DNA from: Pterobdella sp. o SKG-2022 | Lineage: Eukaryota; Annelida; Clitellata; Hirudinida; Piscicolidae | DNA length: 64,000 nucleotides | NCBI GenBank assembly: GCA_964035795.1 | Contig: OZ038320.1 | Coordinates: 5,066,663-5,130,662, forward strand | Direction of reading: 5' to 3' | Part shown: in pieces, positions 36,472 through 49,530 of the stretch | Numbering within the stretch: position 1 is the first letter of the stretch | How the letters are laid out: each line of letters starts with the position of its first letter | Position numbers and translations under genes: made by a program | The notes under the pieces: generated by a model | What the model was told of the DNA's origin: nothing | The model's input: only the letters and a program-made list of their open reading frames with translations | Database searches by the model: none

Positions 36472-37426
36472 TTATATTTTGTGTTTGGTTGGCAAAACTT
36501 TTTTTGCGGATGTTAAACTTTCTTTGAAAACTTTCCATAGCTCATCAATGTTTTTTGGGCCACCAGGCACTGCTAACTGGTTTTTGAAATTATTTATTAT
36601 GTTTTCGTCGAGTTTTCGGGGACTTTCAATGTATTGTTTGTGACTATTGTTGCGAAAATGTTGCTTATGACATAGTGATTTGAAAAATTTGAATTTTGTA
36701 ATAACAGGGAAGTGATCAGAAATATGAAGAGTTTTTCTGAACACTTTGGTGTCCAAGATGCAGGATCGGTATTGAGCATTGATGAGTATGTAGTCAAGGA
36801 CATGTCCTCCATTTTTCTGACCAGGATGGTGCCATGTATACTGATGTATCTTCTTATGAGGGAACAAAGTGTTGGTGATTGCCAGGTTGTTATAGTTGCA
36901 AAAAATCCACCAATCTTCTGCCGTTGTTATTTCTCACATCTGGATTATGCTTTCCATGTAGAGATGACCGACTAGTTGGCTGACCCACTCGTGCATTGAA
37001 ATCACCTGCTACTATGATGACATCCTTTTTACAAATGCTCTCAATAGTAGATTGCAGTGTGTCATAAAATTTGTCACTGTTTTCTGACTCATCAACCTCT
37101 GTAGGAGCATATACGGCAATAAGACTGATACCAAAACCATCTATTTTCACTCTTACTTGCAATAACCTTTCGTTTATAGGGCGAAAAACACCATTTTTTT
37201 TCCACGCCTCTTTGAATTCATTCCTCAAAATAACACCAGTACCTCGTTGGTTGCCACTTTGCTTCACATCTATACCTGAATACATCACGACTGCATCGTC
37301 TACATCTAACACACCTGAACCCACCCATTGAACTTTAGCCAACGCCATGACAGACATGCGTTTTATCTTCATTGTTTCAATAACGTTCAAAAGTTTGATG
37401 TTGAATTCAGTAGAGTTACATTCCAA
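36472..37426 (-). pseudogene. LINE endonuclease (EEP-type) region, frameshifted
   Basis: The minus-strand frames read MSVMALAKVQWVGSG, GTGVILRNEFK, ISLIAVYAPTE, IIVAGDFNARVG and then, in another frame from 36867, HVLDYILINAQYRS and HISDHFPVITKF. AVYAPTE, GDFNA and SDHFPV are catalytic or metal-binding blocks of the exonuclease-endonuclease-phosphatase fold that nicks target DNA before reverse transcription. The frame changes near 36880. The first catalytic Glu region is replaced by KVQWVG, so the copy looks inactive. Animal gene lists often label such sequences craniofacial development protein 2-like. Confidence 0.88.
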
Positions 37427-37500
37427 CAGCCAATATTGTAGAAAACCATTCTGTTTTAAGAATAAAAATTGGTGTGAGTCTGACAGGTTATCAGCCTTGT

Positions 37501-38509
37501 GCAGACTTGCTCTTTATTGCGTTTTTGTTCTGGTTGCTCGAAAGATATCCATTAATTTTAAAGAATTTACCTTTTTACAATTTTGAAATACTAAAAAGTT
37601 ATTTTAATGTTTTTTTTCCACCGAAGAGACCAATTTCCAAAAAATATTTATTTTAATTATGTAAAGTTCACTTTTACTCAATCAACCGCTATTAATCCTT
37701 TGTTTCAAAAACTTCACTTTAAAGTTCAAAAAACCATTTAAATTAGAATATTTACATTTTATTTTTAAATTGTTTTAATAGCCACAAATTAACTTATTTT
37801 CCACAATTAATATCCTTTTTGAGCGATAGTTGAGTTACGAATGTCCAGACAAAATCAAAAAAAAAAAAAACTCAATTATTCAAAAAATAAGATTATAATA
37901 GTGTTAAATGTTTATTTTTACAGTTATACGATATATAATAGTAATGAATTTCACTTTTTAACTAGGTTTAAATCCAAAAATTAGCAGAGTCATGTTAACG
38001 TACGATCGAGCACACACACACAAACACACACAAATTCGAATCCAATTTCATAATCCCGTCTTAAGTATCTTTGATTTCAGAAATTATACTTTCTATATTA
38101 TTATTGTTCATAAAAATTTTTCATATGAATATTCTTTTCCATCAGTTTTATCATTTGTTTTTATCGTTATTTCATTTTTGATTCGTCTTTTATTAATTTT
38201 TTTTAATTGCTTTTACGAAGCCATCAAAATACCATCCAAAATTCCCTTTTTATCACGTAAATAAACGTTTATAACTACTTCATCATATATTTATAACTAC
38301 TATCTTCATCATTTTGAATCAGTATTGACATTTGTTAATATATTTACATGCTTCATATCTATTACTATTGTTTCCAATTAATACTTACCCAATAATTCAT
38401 ACAAAATAAACTCGTTACAAAGATTATTTATTCAATGAGTGGTATATCAAACAGATAAGAAGAATTTTTTTCTTTTTGATATATCAAATAAATAAAAATG
38501 GCAACCCAG
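37501..38509 (+). other. IgSF intron remainder
   Basis: AT-rich sequence with a small CA cluster at 38010-38033 and a pyrimidine-rich run at 38467-38478 before the next exon. No gene was recognised. Confidence 0.5.
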
Positions 38510-40274
38510 AATTTCCACGAAAAACAGAAGTTAGAAAACGACGCTAGCTACCAGTTTGAAGTGGTTTGGTTCAAAGACGATGAGAGAATCACGATACACA
38601 AAAATAAAAATAATAAAAATGATTATAGTTACAATAATAACAATAATAACAACGGTTACGATGACAATTATAATAGATATAACTACGAATATAACAGAAG
38701 AAATAACAATAATTACTATGCAAGTTCAGAAAATTCCAACTATGGGGGAAGTACGGATAAGAATTATGATTTTGAAGCCGACAATAACTATTATAATCAA
38801 AACCCTTATCGCCATAATGTAGATTACCACTCACAGATGTCTAATGACGAGTATAGACAGAAATATTATCAAAGGGATGAACATACTAACGCACATACGA
38901 ACACATACAAACACACAAATTTAGATGCATACAGAGAGATAGATGCAAGAACATCTGCGCATTCAAATGAACACACATTCACTGAGACAAACACACATAG
39001 GGACACATACATCAAAGAAAACAAAATAATATCAACGTTAACAATATTTGATTCAACTTTTTCTCATAATGGCAAATACCAATGTAAGTATCATTTTTAT
39101 TATCACTACCAAAGACCACAAATAAACCAAGATAACTTGAATATTAATCAAAATAATAATAATTTCTACACCGAAAAAGAAGGTAGAGTAACTGAGAGCA
39201 TAAATACCTGGAACCAATACAATATTCATAATAAGCATGATGATATACCAAAAAAGGGGAATGATGACAAAGATAGAGATGATGATGATGATGGTGAGGA
39301 TGATGACGATGATATAGAACTTTATAGGGATGATCAGGAAAGGTTATTGAATGATGATGTTCATATTGATAACTATGATGATGAAGATTATGATGAAGAA
39401 AAATATAATGATAGTGGAGATATTGATAGTAGGTATGGGCATGAAAATGATGAAGATAGAGATGATGAGGAGCATGGTGAAGCTATGAAAAATAAGAAAA
39501 AGAAAAAAGAAAAAAGTTATAGAAATTACTATGATGATTATGTTCATAAATTGAAAGAAAAGCAAAAAAATGTCTATCAGCACCACCCTTATCATGATTA
39601 TGAGACTAACTATTTACCATATCAAAAATTACATAAACAAAAATCTAAAAACAGAAATAAAAAGAAGAGACATACTGAAACTGATAATGAGTATGAATTT
39701 TATATTTATGATGATATGTCGAGTGATAACAAAACTAACGATGGGAACGATAAGAAAATAAAAATAAGAAAAATCAAAAAAATAAAAAGTATACACTTAA
39801 ATATGAATAAAAATGGCAGTGTAAGTAAAGGCAAATTAGGCAAAAAACATAAAAAAACTATAAAATTGTACAATAAAAAAAGAAAAAAAGTTGGTAATCA
39901 TAATAAAAAAAATATGAAAACACTCAAAGTCAAGAATAATTACAATATAAAAAAAAGAAGAAGATTCAAAAAAACAAACAAAGAAATAAGTGGTCAAACT
40001 AATTTCATGTATAAAAAGTTCAATAAAGAAATAAAAAAGAATTATATTAGTCATAAAAAAAAGAAATTTAAAAAAAGGAAACACAACAAAGAAAATAAAT
40101 ATCATAATAAAAAAAACAATAAAAATAGTAATACAAATTTCAATAAACGAAATGTTAGTAAAAAATATAAAGATAATAACAATAATAAGAATAATGTAAA
40201 AAAAAGAAAAAAAAGAAACACAATAGATGATGAAGAAAACCTTTCTAATGTTGTGAATGTCAATGTCACTGCAG
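38510..40274 (+). CDS. IgSF gene exon f: Ig domain with two giant low-complexity insertions
   Basis: Open for 1.76 kb from CAACCCAG/AATTTC to GCAG/GTCGGT. It joins exon e in phase 0 and exits in phase 1. It reads YQFEVVWFKDDERITIHK (C strand with core Trp), then an Asn/Tyr/His-rich insertion of about 140 residues, then IISTLTIFDSTFSHNGKYQC (E and F strands with second Cys). A second insertion of about 380 residues, acidic then strongly basic (Lys/Asn), precedes NLSNVVNVNVTAG, a plausible G strand. With exon e it forms one Ig domain whose F-G loop, the CDR3-equivalent, is enormous. A CAG 18 bases downstream of the chosen start is an in-phase alternative acceptor. Confidence 0.72.
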
Positions 40275-40469
40275 GTCGGTTATTATTCCTATTATGGTTT
40301 TTATTATTGTTGTTATTCACTATTTTTATTTACATGATTTTTAATATTATTTTTTTTGTTTAATATTATTGTGTGTTTCATTATTCTAATTTTTAGTAGT
40401 GAATCATATTATCTTGAATTATTTTTTGTTATTTTTAATGATATATTTTTTTCTGCTTGTTTTCATTTA

Positions 40470-40690
40470 ACTATAAACAAATATCGATATCAATGGAGGA
40501 AATACTAACAGTAACAATGTCAATGAAAAATTATAAAGATAACTAAATGAGAAAAAATAACAATAAAAATAACAATAGTGTTAAATCCACAGAAGGGAAT
40601 GTGAGCAAACATACAACAAACGACGCATCAGGAAAAAAAATAACTATTATTACTTTTTTTATTTTTGTTGTGATATTATTATAACCACTA
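40470..40690 (+). other. Asn-rich, coding-like fragments downstream of exon f
   Basis: Two short plus frames read INGGNTNSNNVNEKL, stop, and MRKNNNKNNNSVKSTEGNVS continuing to KITIITFFIFVVILL and a stop. They resemble the Asn-rich exons in composition but are short and have no clear splice sites. They could be part of an unrecognised exon or decayed exon material. The hydrophobic end is the only membrane-segment-like string near the gene. Confidence 0.25.
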
Positions 40691-40954
40691 TTGAATTATT
40701 TAAACTTCATTGTAGATTTTCACTTCATTATTTGCCAAACCTATTTCATTATCACTATAAAGTCTGGCTTTTACCCTGCTATTTTTTCCTTATTTATTGG
40801 ATAATTTTTTCAATTCCTTTCCTAATGTTATCAAATTTTTGTTTTGGAAGTTTTCATTTTTTGCTGGCCATCTTCATCCTGCAGGTTTCAATTATTGTCA
40901 TAATCGCCACGTTATTTCAATCTTATTGGTGTTTCTACGTTTTTTGTTTTCACT

Positions 40955-41011
40955 CTGTTGAGGTGGGCCAAAATGAAAATTCTTGTTCAGGTTACTCGCC
41001 CTACTTTGAAG
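40955..41011 (+). CDS. Candidate IgSF exon g: start of a further Ig domain
   Basis: A frame reading SVEVGQNENSCSGYSPYFE ends in a good donor GAAG/GTATAA at 41011 (phase 1). V-x-V-G-x-N followed by Cys parallels the exon a and e motifs, with two residues fewer before Cys. The start is uncertain: visible acceptors (CTGCAG at 40884, TTGAG at 40962) are phase 0, whereas exon f leaves phase 1. Confidence 0.3.
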
Positions 41012-43531
41012 GTATAAGCTTGAAAAACTATTTGAACATTTCATGATGTTATGAAAAATACAAAAAATAGTTGCACCAAAAATGTGTATCTATCTCGTTT
41101 TTCAATTAGATTCGATGGTAATGGATTGAGTCTTGTTATTACTGGTACAATATTACAACAATGAATGGAATCATTTTATTTCGGTATGATTAATATGTGT
41201 GAAAATAATTTAAAAATAGTTTTAATTTCAACAAAGTTTTGATGGAAATTTTATTTTTTTATTTATTGTTTTTGAAATTAAATTTTCTTTAAAATTACAT
41301 GGTAATTGGAAGATAGATGTTCAGCAACGTACAGAAAAGAGATAAAATTGAAAAATCTGAAAATGATACAAAAATTTCGAGATATTTGCCAATTTTTTAT
41401 CGTATTTGAACTGCTTCGAATGTTAATGCTTCTATTTATATGTTGTGACAACACGCATCATAATACAAACCGTTTGGAAATCAACGGTGTTTATAACAAT
41501 GCTTTACGAACCGTTTTTACTGTGTTATTTTTTATGAATTTTTATAAATGAATGGAGTTTTTGATAATTTTGTTGTCTATATAGATGATTTAAATGATTA
41601 TATATGAAAATGTTTTGTTTTTCATGGCTTAAACTCTAATTTTTTGAATTTTTTAAAAGTTTCTGTGTTAAATATAAATGTTTATTAGTTTCATGAAGCA
41701 CCTTAAACGTTATAGAATATCTATTTCATTTTCTAATATATATATATAATGTTTCAGTATGAAAATATTTTCGAATATATTCATAAACTTAACTGCTTGT
41801 TTTGATATCTATACTAAATATAAATTTTTTTGTATGTTAGTTTCTGGTTATAAGATTTTCAATTAATTTTGAAAGTTTAATTTTTATATTCTATTAGAAA
41901 AGTATTCTAAGCATAATAAAGTTTCAATTTTGGTAAATATATAACAATTTAACTAAAACATAGAAAATACAAAACTATTACAAATAGGAACCATGTAAAT
42001 TTTATATAACAGTGCAAAGCTTATTTTTAATTAATACATACATTACCAGCTGGTTTTTGATGATTGAAAAAAATACTGGTTTTTTAAAATCTATATTGAA
42101 GTTGAGTTTCATATAATTATTTCAAAATTTCACCCCAATTCTAACTCTCTCATGAATTTGCTGGTTTTTTATGTTTGAAAAAGGTTTTTCCAATTTAAGT
42201 TTATTTGGTTGAACTTGAAACCAGTTCAATAAAAGCACAACGTATTACATAATATAAGTTCACTTACAAAAGCTTTAACTAACAATTAACCTGAAAGCTA
42301 GTTTTTATGACTCTGTTCTTTCAAAGTAAATTATATAATAATCACTTCCAGAAATATTCTTTAAAATGGTGGAAATAATAAATAAGAAAAATTCAAAAAC
42401 AATTTTTTGCGATACTTTCAGTTTTACTTTTATTCCTTTGCTGAAAGTTTTGACTGTTTCTTTAGAGAGATTTGTTTTTTTAACCACTTCTTGATAGAAG
42501 TTTTTTAGGATTTAATACCAATGTGTGGATTGTTTTGATGCTATATTTTTTCAACTTTTTATATATTCTTATTTGATTTTATATAGTTTCGCAGATGAAT
42601 TGAAACTGATATTTTGATAATGTTTTGATGTTCAAAATTTAATTTCATACTTTGTTTTTTACGTTTTTAATTTTCTAACATTTCATAATTCAAACACTAA
42701 TATTTTTCATATTCATATGTTTATTTATTCATATAATAATTATTTTTATTCTTTGTGAAACAACAATGATTTTTAATTTAATTATGTAAAACAATGTGAT
42801 TGTTCCGTATAACACTACCTCCAAGGTTTTATGAATCCATTTTGAATAAAAATGTGAGTTGATATACCGTTAATGTTTCCACTTTTATTTCATGTTAATT
42901 TTTTCTCCATCATCACCTCCGTTATTCTTCATGATTTTTTTCTTTCATTGCGCAATTGAAGATTACTATCACCAATTTTAGTTCTAATGGTCCCATGTAA
43001 CTCGTTGGTGTTGAAGATTATTGCTTTTTCGTTATAATGACAATAATTTTAGTATTTGAACAAAATTTTTCAGATAATTTTGTTTCACAATTGTTTTACA
43101 CGTTTTTTTATTAAAATTCCCTGTTTATTATTTTTTTTTATCCATTATAATTATATTATTCAATTGGATAAATTTTATTTTATTTATTTACATTAATATT
43201 TTCCACATCATTCGTTATTAAATTTTTTTACTTAAACTTCAGTAAATAAGCACTATTCATATTATTACTTGATGAAATATTGAATCATAAAAAGAGGTGT
43301 TGTTTCTATATTTGATTTGGTCATACATTTTCAATCCTTCAAATATCTATATTTATTTTTCATTTTTCAATAAAGTATTCATCAAATCTGCCAAACTATT
43401 TTTCCTTGTTTCTATTAAATGTTCAAGTTTGCATTTTTATTTATACTTACAGATGAACTTTTGTTTAGATATATTTTTTCTTATAATATCAAGCTTTTGT
43501 ACCCTATAAAAATCGTATTTATTCTTCAAAG

Positions 43532-43604
43532 TGGATTTTTGTACAACTTAACTCCAACGTACGGAGATCCTCGCAAGCCATTTCCATTTTGTATAAGAAG
43601 CTAA
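43532..43604 (+). other. Candidate terminal exon or relic
   Basis: After TTATTCTTCAAAG, a GC-richer run reads FLYNLTPTYGDPRKPFPFCI then RS and a stop. The peptide has a non-random look (Gly, Pro, Arg, Asp) for this region. The minus strand is also open across it (MEMACEDLRTLELSCTKIHF). The strand and nature are undecided. Confidence 0.2.
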
Positions 43605-46600
43605 TACTTTCCACAAATGAAACTTGAGAATAATGTATTAGCTCGATGAATTATAACTAATATACAGATGTAATTATTTAAAACATTGTTTTATTTATAG
43701 AAGATTTTAGCTTCAAAGGAAAGCCCTGTTATAAATTTTCATAAGTTATGCTGTACAAAAGTCGTTAACATTTCATTGCATATTTATTTCATTGTTTTTT
43801 TAAATTTGAGTTTTTAATTGCATATTGAGTTTTAAAATAATGAATAATCCTATTTTTGTACCTCGGTTTAATCAGTTAACTATGCAAAAATCATTCATAA
43901 ATGACTTACGGCAATTAAAGTTATTTTTTTACAAGAAAAATTGAACTTTTTGAAAATTCTTATTGAATTATTTATTTGAAAAACTAAGTTTATTTGTATT
44001 TAGTTATTTTGTAATGAATCCATCTTAATTTATATGAAACAAAAGGAGAATATGAACAAAGGTATAAACTCCTATTATTATTTCATTCCACGTATAATTT
44101 CAATTTTAGACAAACGCCAAACGATTTGAAAGAACTCTAGTTTTGTTGTATTATTTAAAAACATTTATTAAAAAATATTTTTCGGGAAAATATTTTTTAA
44201 TTATATTTTTTTGCTGTTTTTATTTTTTGTGCGGTTTTTGGTTTTGCGGTGTTTATTTTGATGGATGATTGCATCAGTGTTGTAAAAAAATCTGAAAACT
44301 TCAAATTTAATCTGAATTTAAAACTGAATTACACATTTAAAAACCTTTATACTTCATTGAGAACCATTTGACTCAATTGAAAACTATTGGACACTATTGA
44401 AAACTATCATAACCTTTAGACACATTGAAGAAACACACTTAAGTTCAATGCACTTTATTTAAAACACAGCTTTTCAAAGCTTTATAATGTTATCGTCAAA
44501 TCGTGTTCAAGCCTTTTGAAAACTCCCCAAACGTTTCTCACCCTCTCACTACTTTTCACTATGAGTCTGATCACACCTGGTGCGCGATTCAGTGCCTAAA
44601 AACATCATTTATATTTATTTTTCATAACTATTATTTTTTTTACTGACTATTTTTAACTTATTGTCATTTTTATTATTCTTTTTGATCATTTTTATATCAA
44701 TCTGTTATTATTTATTATTATAACTGTTTTTTATTTTTCTCATTTTTATTAGTTGAAAACTGCATCGTTTGAAAACCATCAGACTCCCTAAACCTCATTT
44801 CACTCCAACCTCTGCAACGATCTACCAGCCTGGGTTCAAGTCTTTTCCAATATCTTGTGTGGCTAAAAGGTTTGTTATTAAGTTTAAATTGAGAAATAGT
44901 ATTTGTTTCAGAAGTTTTCTTTATAAAAAGGATTAGGAGAAAACTGATGTATTGAAATATAAATGTTAAAAAATTGGTTTTTCAAACCATACGTGTGTCG
45001 CAAAGATATGCTGAAAAAGAAATAAAGTGTTCTCAAGCTGAGAAGGTATTTGAATAAACAAACTTAACTTAGTGAAGGCTGAACCCATGGTCAAGTGAGC
45101 TGTGCTTCAAAGATATATTATGAACAATTAAAAAATAAAATATTTCAAGATCAAAGTAAGAAAATAGTTCGAAGTGAAAAATCAAAGAAAATTTATCAAT
45201 CAGACATAAAACATTACTTGAGGTTGATCAAACGAAATAATATTATTTTTATTAAAATAATATGGGATATTTAATGAGATGAAATAGAACAAAATGTTTT
45301 CAAAAAAAAAAAAACTAAACTGAATAAAGGTAACAAAATATCAATTGCAAAATTATTCTCCATCACTTAACCTTTCCCCCTTACCTTCCTTGAAAAAATT
45401 CTCGAACATTTCCAGTTCTTTCCTTTTTTAACCACTTCTCAACCTTTTCTTAAGAATCTTTTCAAAAAGCCAAATTGTTAATATACTTTAGTACACATAT
45501 GAAAATCTTATTACAATCATAATTGTTACGTTTACTTTCTATATTACTATTATTTTTATTATGACATATATTATTTTTCAAAATAAAAAATTCAAAAAAT
45601 GTCTAATAAAAAGCTTGAATGAAAAAAAACACAAGTTATATGAAAAAAATATGTTGAATAATTAATTATCGACTTTAATGGTTTGCTTGTAAAAGTTTCA
45701 AAAAAAAATAAAGTATTCATTATAATAGAATTGAAACTAAAGGGAAGTAATGGGTTTGGTTAAAAATACATGATAAGAATAACATAACAATTTGAGATTT
45801 TTTATTTTTTCTTTAATTATTCTTCATTTTCTTTCATTAATATTTAATTTTAATGAAACCCAAAAAGAGAATTGTAATTAAAAATAGTAATGGTACTTTT
45901 CTTTTCTTTAATTGAATGTTATTCCGTTTTTTCTTCAATTTTTTCGTTTAAAATTTCATTACTATTTATTCTCATGTTCTTACTTTTCTTTACATAATTT
46001 TCTTTGTAATTTCATTTAAAAAATTTTGAAGAATTAAATAAGCAGTAAAATCGGATTTTATTTTGGTATAAAATGTATAAAAAATTAACCTTGGTTGTGA
46101 TCTTCTTTTCCATAAGTTTTTTTTTTATAAATTTGTTTGATTTCAATCTTATTTGTTCATTATATATAACATTTAAGTTAAATAGCTTAAGACTGAATTC
46201 ATTCAGACACGAGTGAAAATTTAGTTAAAAAATTACTCACTAATGTAATTCAGTCATTCAAAAATTTGAAGTTTCCATCACTGTTATCAAAAGTTTTTCA
46301 TCAAATATTAAATACCCTATGCGACTTTGTTTGTTCTTCTCATTTCCACGCCATGAAACACAAGGTTTCTCCAACAGTATGAAAAAAAAATCAACAGTAT
46401 GATAAAAAAATCAACAGTAGACTTTTATTTCATCATTAAAACAATCACCAACGTTTCAAACGCTTGTTTAAACAAAAAAACAAGGTTTCAGGTGATAAAA
46501 AGTGAACATTTTTCTTGAAGCTTAGTGAAAATATATTTTGTAGATTAGCTTAATAAATTCTGATTACTCATCATTTTTTGTATTTAGTTTGATCAATAAA

Positions 46601-49153
46601 TTTTAAAAAATTCGTTTAAAGGTCACTTGAGCATCTAAGCTCCAAAATTGTCTGACAGGTTAATAAAATGTAAAGTCAGGCTTTTATAGAATATAATTAA
46701 AATTACACTCAAAACTAGGCAAAACAGTAAGGAACTGCAGTAAAAAAGAAGTTGAAACTGCTGGCAATGATCCCAAGTTCTCATGGCCGAGGAAAAAAGG
46801 ATTTAATGTCAACAAAGTATTAATGTCAACATGTTTAAATAATTTTTATTAGGCGCCGTTGACTTACTTTTTAAGGAAAATCATTACCTATGATGGGTAA
46901 GTAGTCGCTTTTCGATAGTATTTTTTTACTGAAGTTTTTATTGAATTTCAAAATTTCTTTAATGTTTTTTCGAATGTTATCGATTTGAAGTTTCTAAAAC
47001 AGTTTATTCAAATACCGAATGTGGAATGTTTAAAAGTAAACTGATAACAAGTCCAAAGATAAAATAACTTTTAAAAATTCATTCATAAAATAAACATTGA
47101 TACCTTGAGTTTTTTGAACAATAAAAGTAGTAAGTTATTGAAACTAGAAGATAAAACTATACTGCAAAACATGATTAAGAATAACTTCACATAATTATCT
47201 AAAACAATTGCAAAGATATGCATTATTTTGAATTATATATAAATGATGAAAATGAGAATTCTAAAATTGATTCAAAAATGAACAAAAATTGCTACAGAAA
47301 ACAAAAATTACCCTGTCAAACTATGATGTTTATTATCGCTCATCATTGCTAAAACAAAATTGGATTTGTGTGGAAAATCAAAGTTATGGAACAAAAGAAA
47401 ACAAAATAATAACTATTAAAAATTTAATTCAATTGCTCGATTAATTAATTACTTTCATAGGATGATATTAGTAAAGAGGGTCTACCTTGGATAATTTCAA
47501 ATAAAACATCAAATGCACGAAAAATTAAATTTCAATCCATTCTTCGACCAAATACTAAAAAGTATAGAAAACCATTGAGAAACAAAATTAACCACAATTA
47601 TGAAAACATATTTTCAAAACTAATAAAAACTATGGAAGAATTACCTTTTCATCATTGCTTTCAGTACTAGTGAGTGGCGTAATGCAATAATGAGTTAAAC
47701 ATAATAACCACAGTGCCTAGATCATTCATATAAATATCATTAAAAGATCAATGAATTTAAAGTTTCTGTCGAAATTGAGAGAATTCATAAGAAAAGTTAA
47801 TTTTTCCCTACTTGAGGTTGAATAATGCAAACTGAAGGCTATACAAGCATCCAAAAATTATTATATAGTTATAAACTTTAAAATAAAAACAAACATAAGA
47901 TTTTTATAATTATAAAATAACTTAAATTAAGAATCATATAAAATAGAGAATATATTATACAAAATGTTAATAATGATTATAAATATGCTAAATCAAATCA
48001 ACGGTTTCTTTATATTAGTAAGTCGATCATTAGATAACCCATTACTGAGGTTTCGGTTGCACAATTTATAGGTTTCACAGGTCGCTGTTTTATGGTATGA
48101 ATAATGATAAAAACAACATTTGATGATGCTTACAATGGGGATAAAAAAAACTGAAATAATAATAGTGAAAAATTGTCTATGGTATCTTCTACATTAGTTA
48201 CATTCTCGACATCGCGTGTTAAACTATCCTTCAATTTTCATAACTCAACACAAGAGACAACCTTTCTTCTGTGAGCCATGTCTCAATTTAGCTGGTCAAC
48301 CAGGTATACTTTGGACGGTGATGGGGTGAAATATATGGGGAAGTCATAAACGTGTGTGAATGATAACATTAGAATGAAGGTGATGGGATAATAGAGGAAG
48401 AACTATATATAATTTAGATAGAAATATAGAACAATAACAATAGAACAAAAACAACTTTAGAAAACTTAATCAAGGATTAAATTAATAATTATGAACAAAA
48501 TATTTTTATTTAAAAGGCATTTCAGCTATTTTAAATAATTTATGAGTTTCCCATATCCAATAACATTTTTTCATAACTTCATCAAGTAGTCATAAATAAT
48601 GAAGATCATTTGATGATTGTAATATAAGTCGATAGAATAAATTTCTCTACAGAAGAGTTTGAAACCATTGTGAAGGAATAATTCAGAAAACCAACTAATC
48701 ATTATAAAGAGATTGAACAAAAATCAATGAAATATTATATATGAAAAAAAAATCTTAAAATGCCTTTTTCAATGGGAGGTTATGCCTAATTGATAATCAT
48801 ACGTTGGCTAGTGGGGTTCATGATGGTGAGAATATAATAAATGATGATGAGGATATGATAATGCATTGGGAAGTTGAAGGAAGGAAGTGAATAGGAATAT
48901 TGAAAATAGTCATAAGTGTTGATAGCGTTATAAATACATGAAAAAGTACTAATAATGTTAGTTAAAATACAAATTTTTAAAAAATTTCAAAATAATTATC
49001 AATCGGATATACAACTCTAAATTTGGTAAACAAATAATATTAATAAAAAAAGAAAAATAATAATAAACATGAAGGTCCAGTGCACTTTAAGAGTTCTTTG
49101 AGTTTGTTTTTATTATTATTCTTATTCTTATTTCTTAGTAGTTTTATTGTCTA

Positions 49154-49154
49154 C

Positions 49155-49203
<49 letters not shown>

Positions 49204-49204
49204 G
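49154..49204. repeat. (ATT)n microsatellite
   Basis: About 16 perfect ATT units, about 330 bases downstream of the otx stop codon in the sense of that gene. Confidence 0.95.
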
Positions 49205-49530
49205 ATTTCATTTGTTCTTGATATATTTTTTTTTATTGTTCTACATTTCATCACGTATTCTCAATGTTGCTGCTATTTTTATCGTTTGTTTTTCTGTTTT
49301 TTTTTATTTTATTTTTCACGCTAATTATTTTTTTTTTTATTTTTACATAGTTTTATCCCGTTTACTACTTTGCAGTTTGAACCTTATTGTTATTAAGTAT
49401 TTTTATGCTGCTATTTTCAATTGATAATAATATCATGAGAATTGTTGTTTTTAATTTCATTAAAGTTCACTTATTATTTTTATTGTTGAATTATTATTTA
49501 TTTTTTCATTTTTAAATTACCATTTTTTTA

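Larger units (their letters stand above)
41012..49530. other. AT-rich interval without a confident gene
   Basis: About 8.5 kb between the last IgSF exon and the otx stop. Only chance-length frames are seen. Items noted: a possible exon at 43540, short repeated TTGAAAACTAT words at 44350-44420, GC-richer runs at 44480-44600 and 44780-44870, three copies of an AAATCAACAGTATGA-type word at 46377-46425, and an ATT tract at 49154. Further IgSF exons may hide here. Confidence 0.5.

Noticed and set aside
44780..44870. SINE with B box GGGTTCAAGTC
   Set aside because: No matching A box and no second copy in the window.
46370..46430. CRISPR-like array from three short spaced repeats
   Set aside because: This is a eukaryotic chromosome and the repeats are A-rich, about 20 bases and directly adjoining; they are a local tandem duplication.
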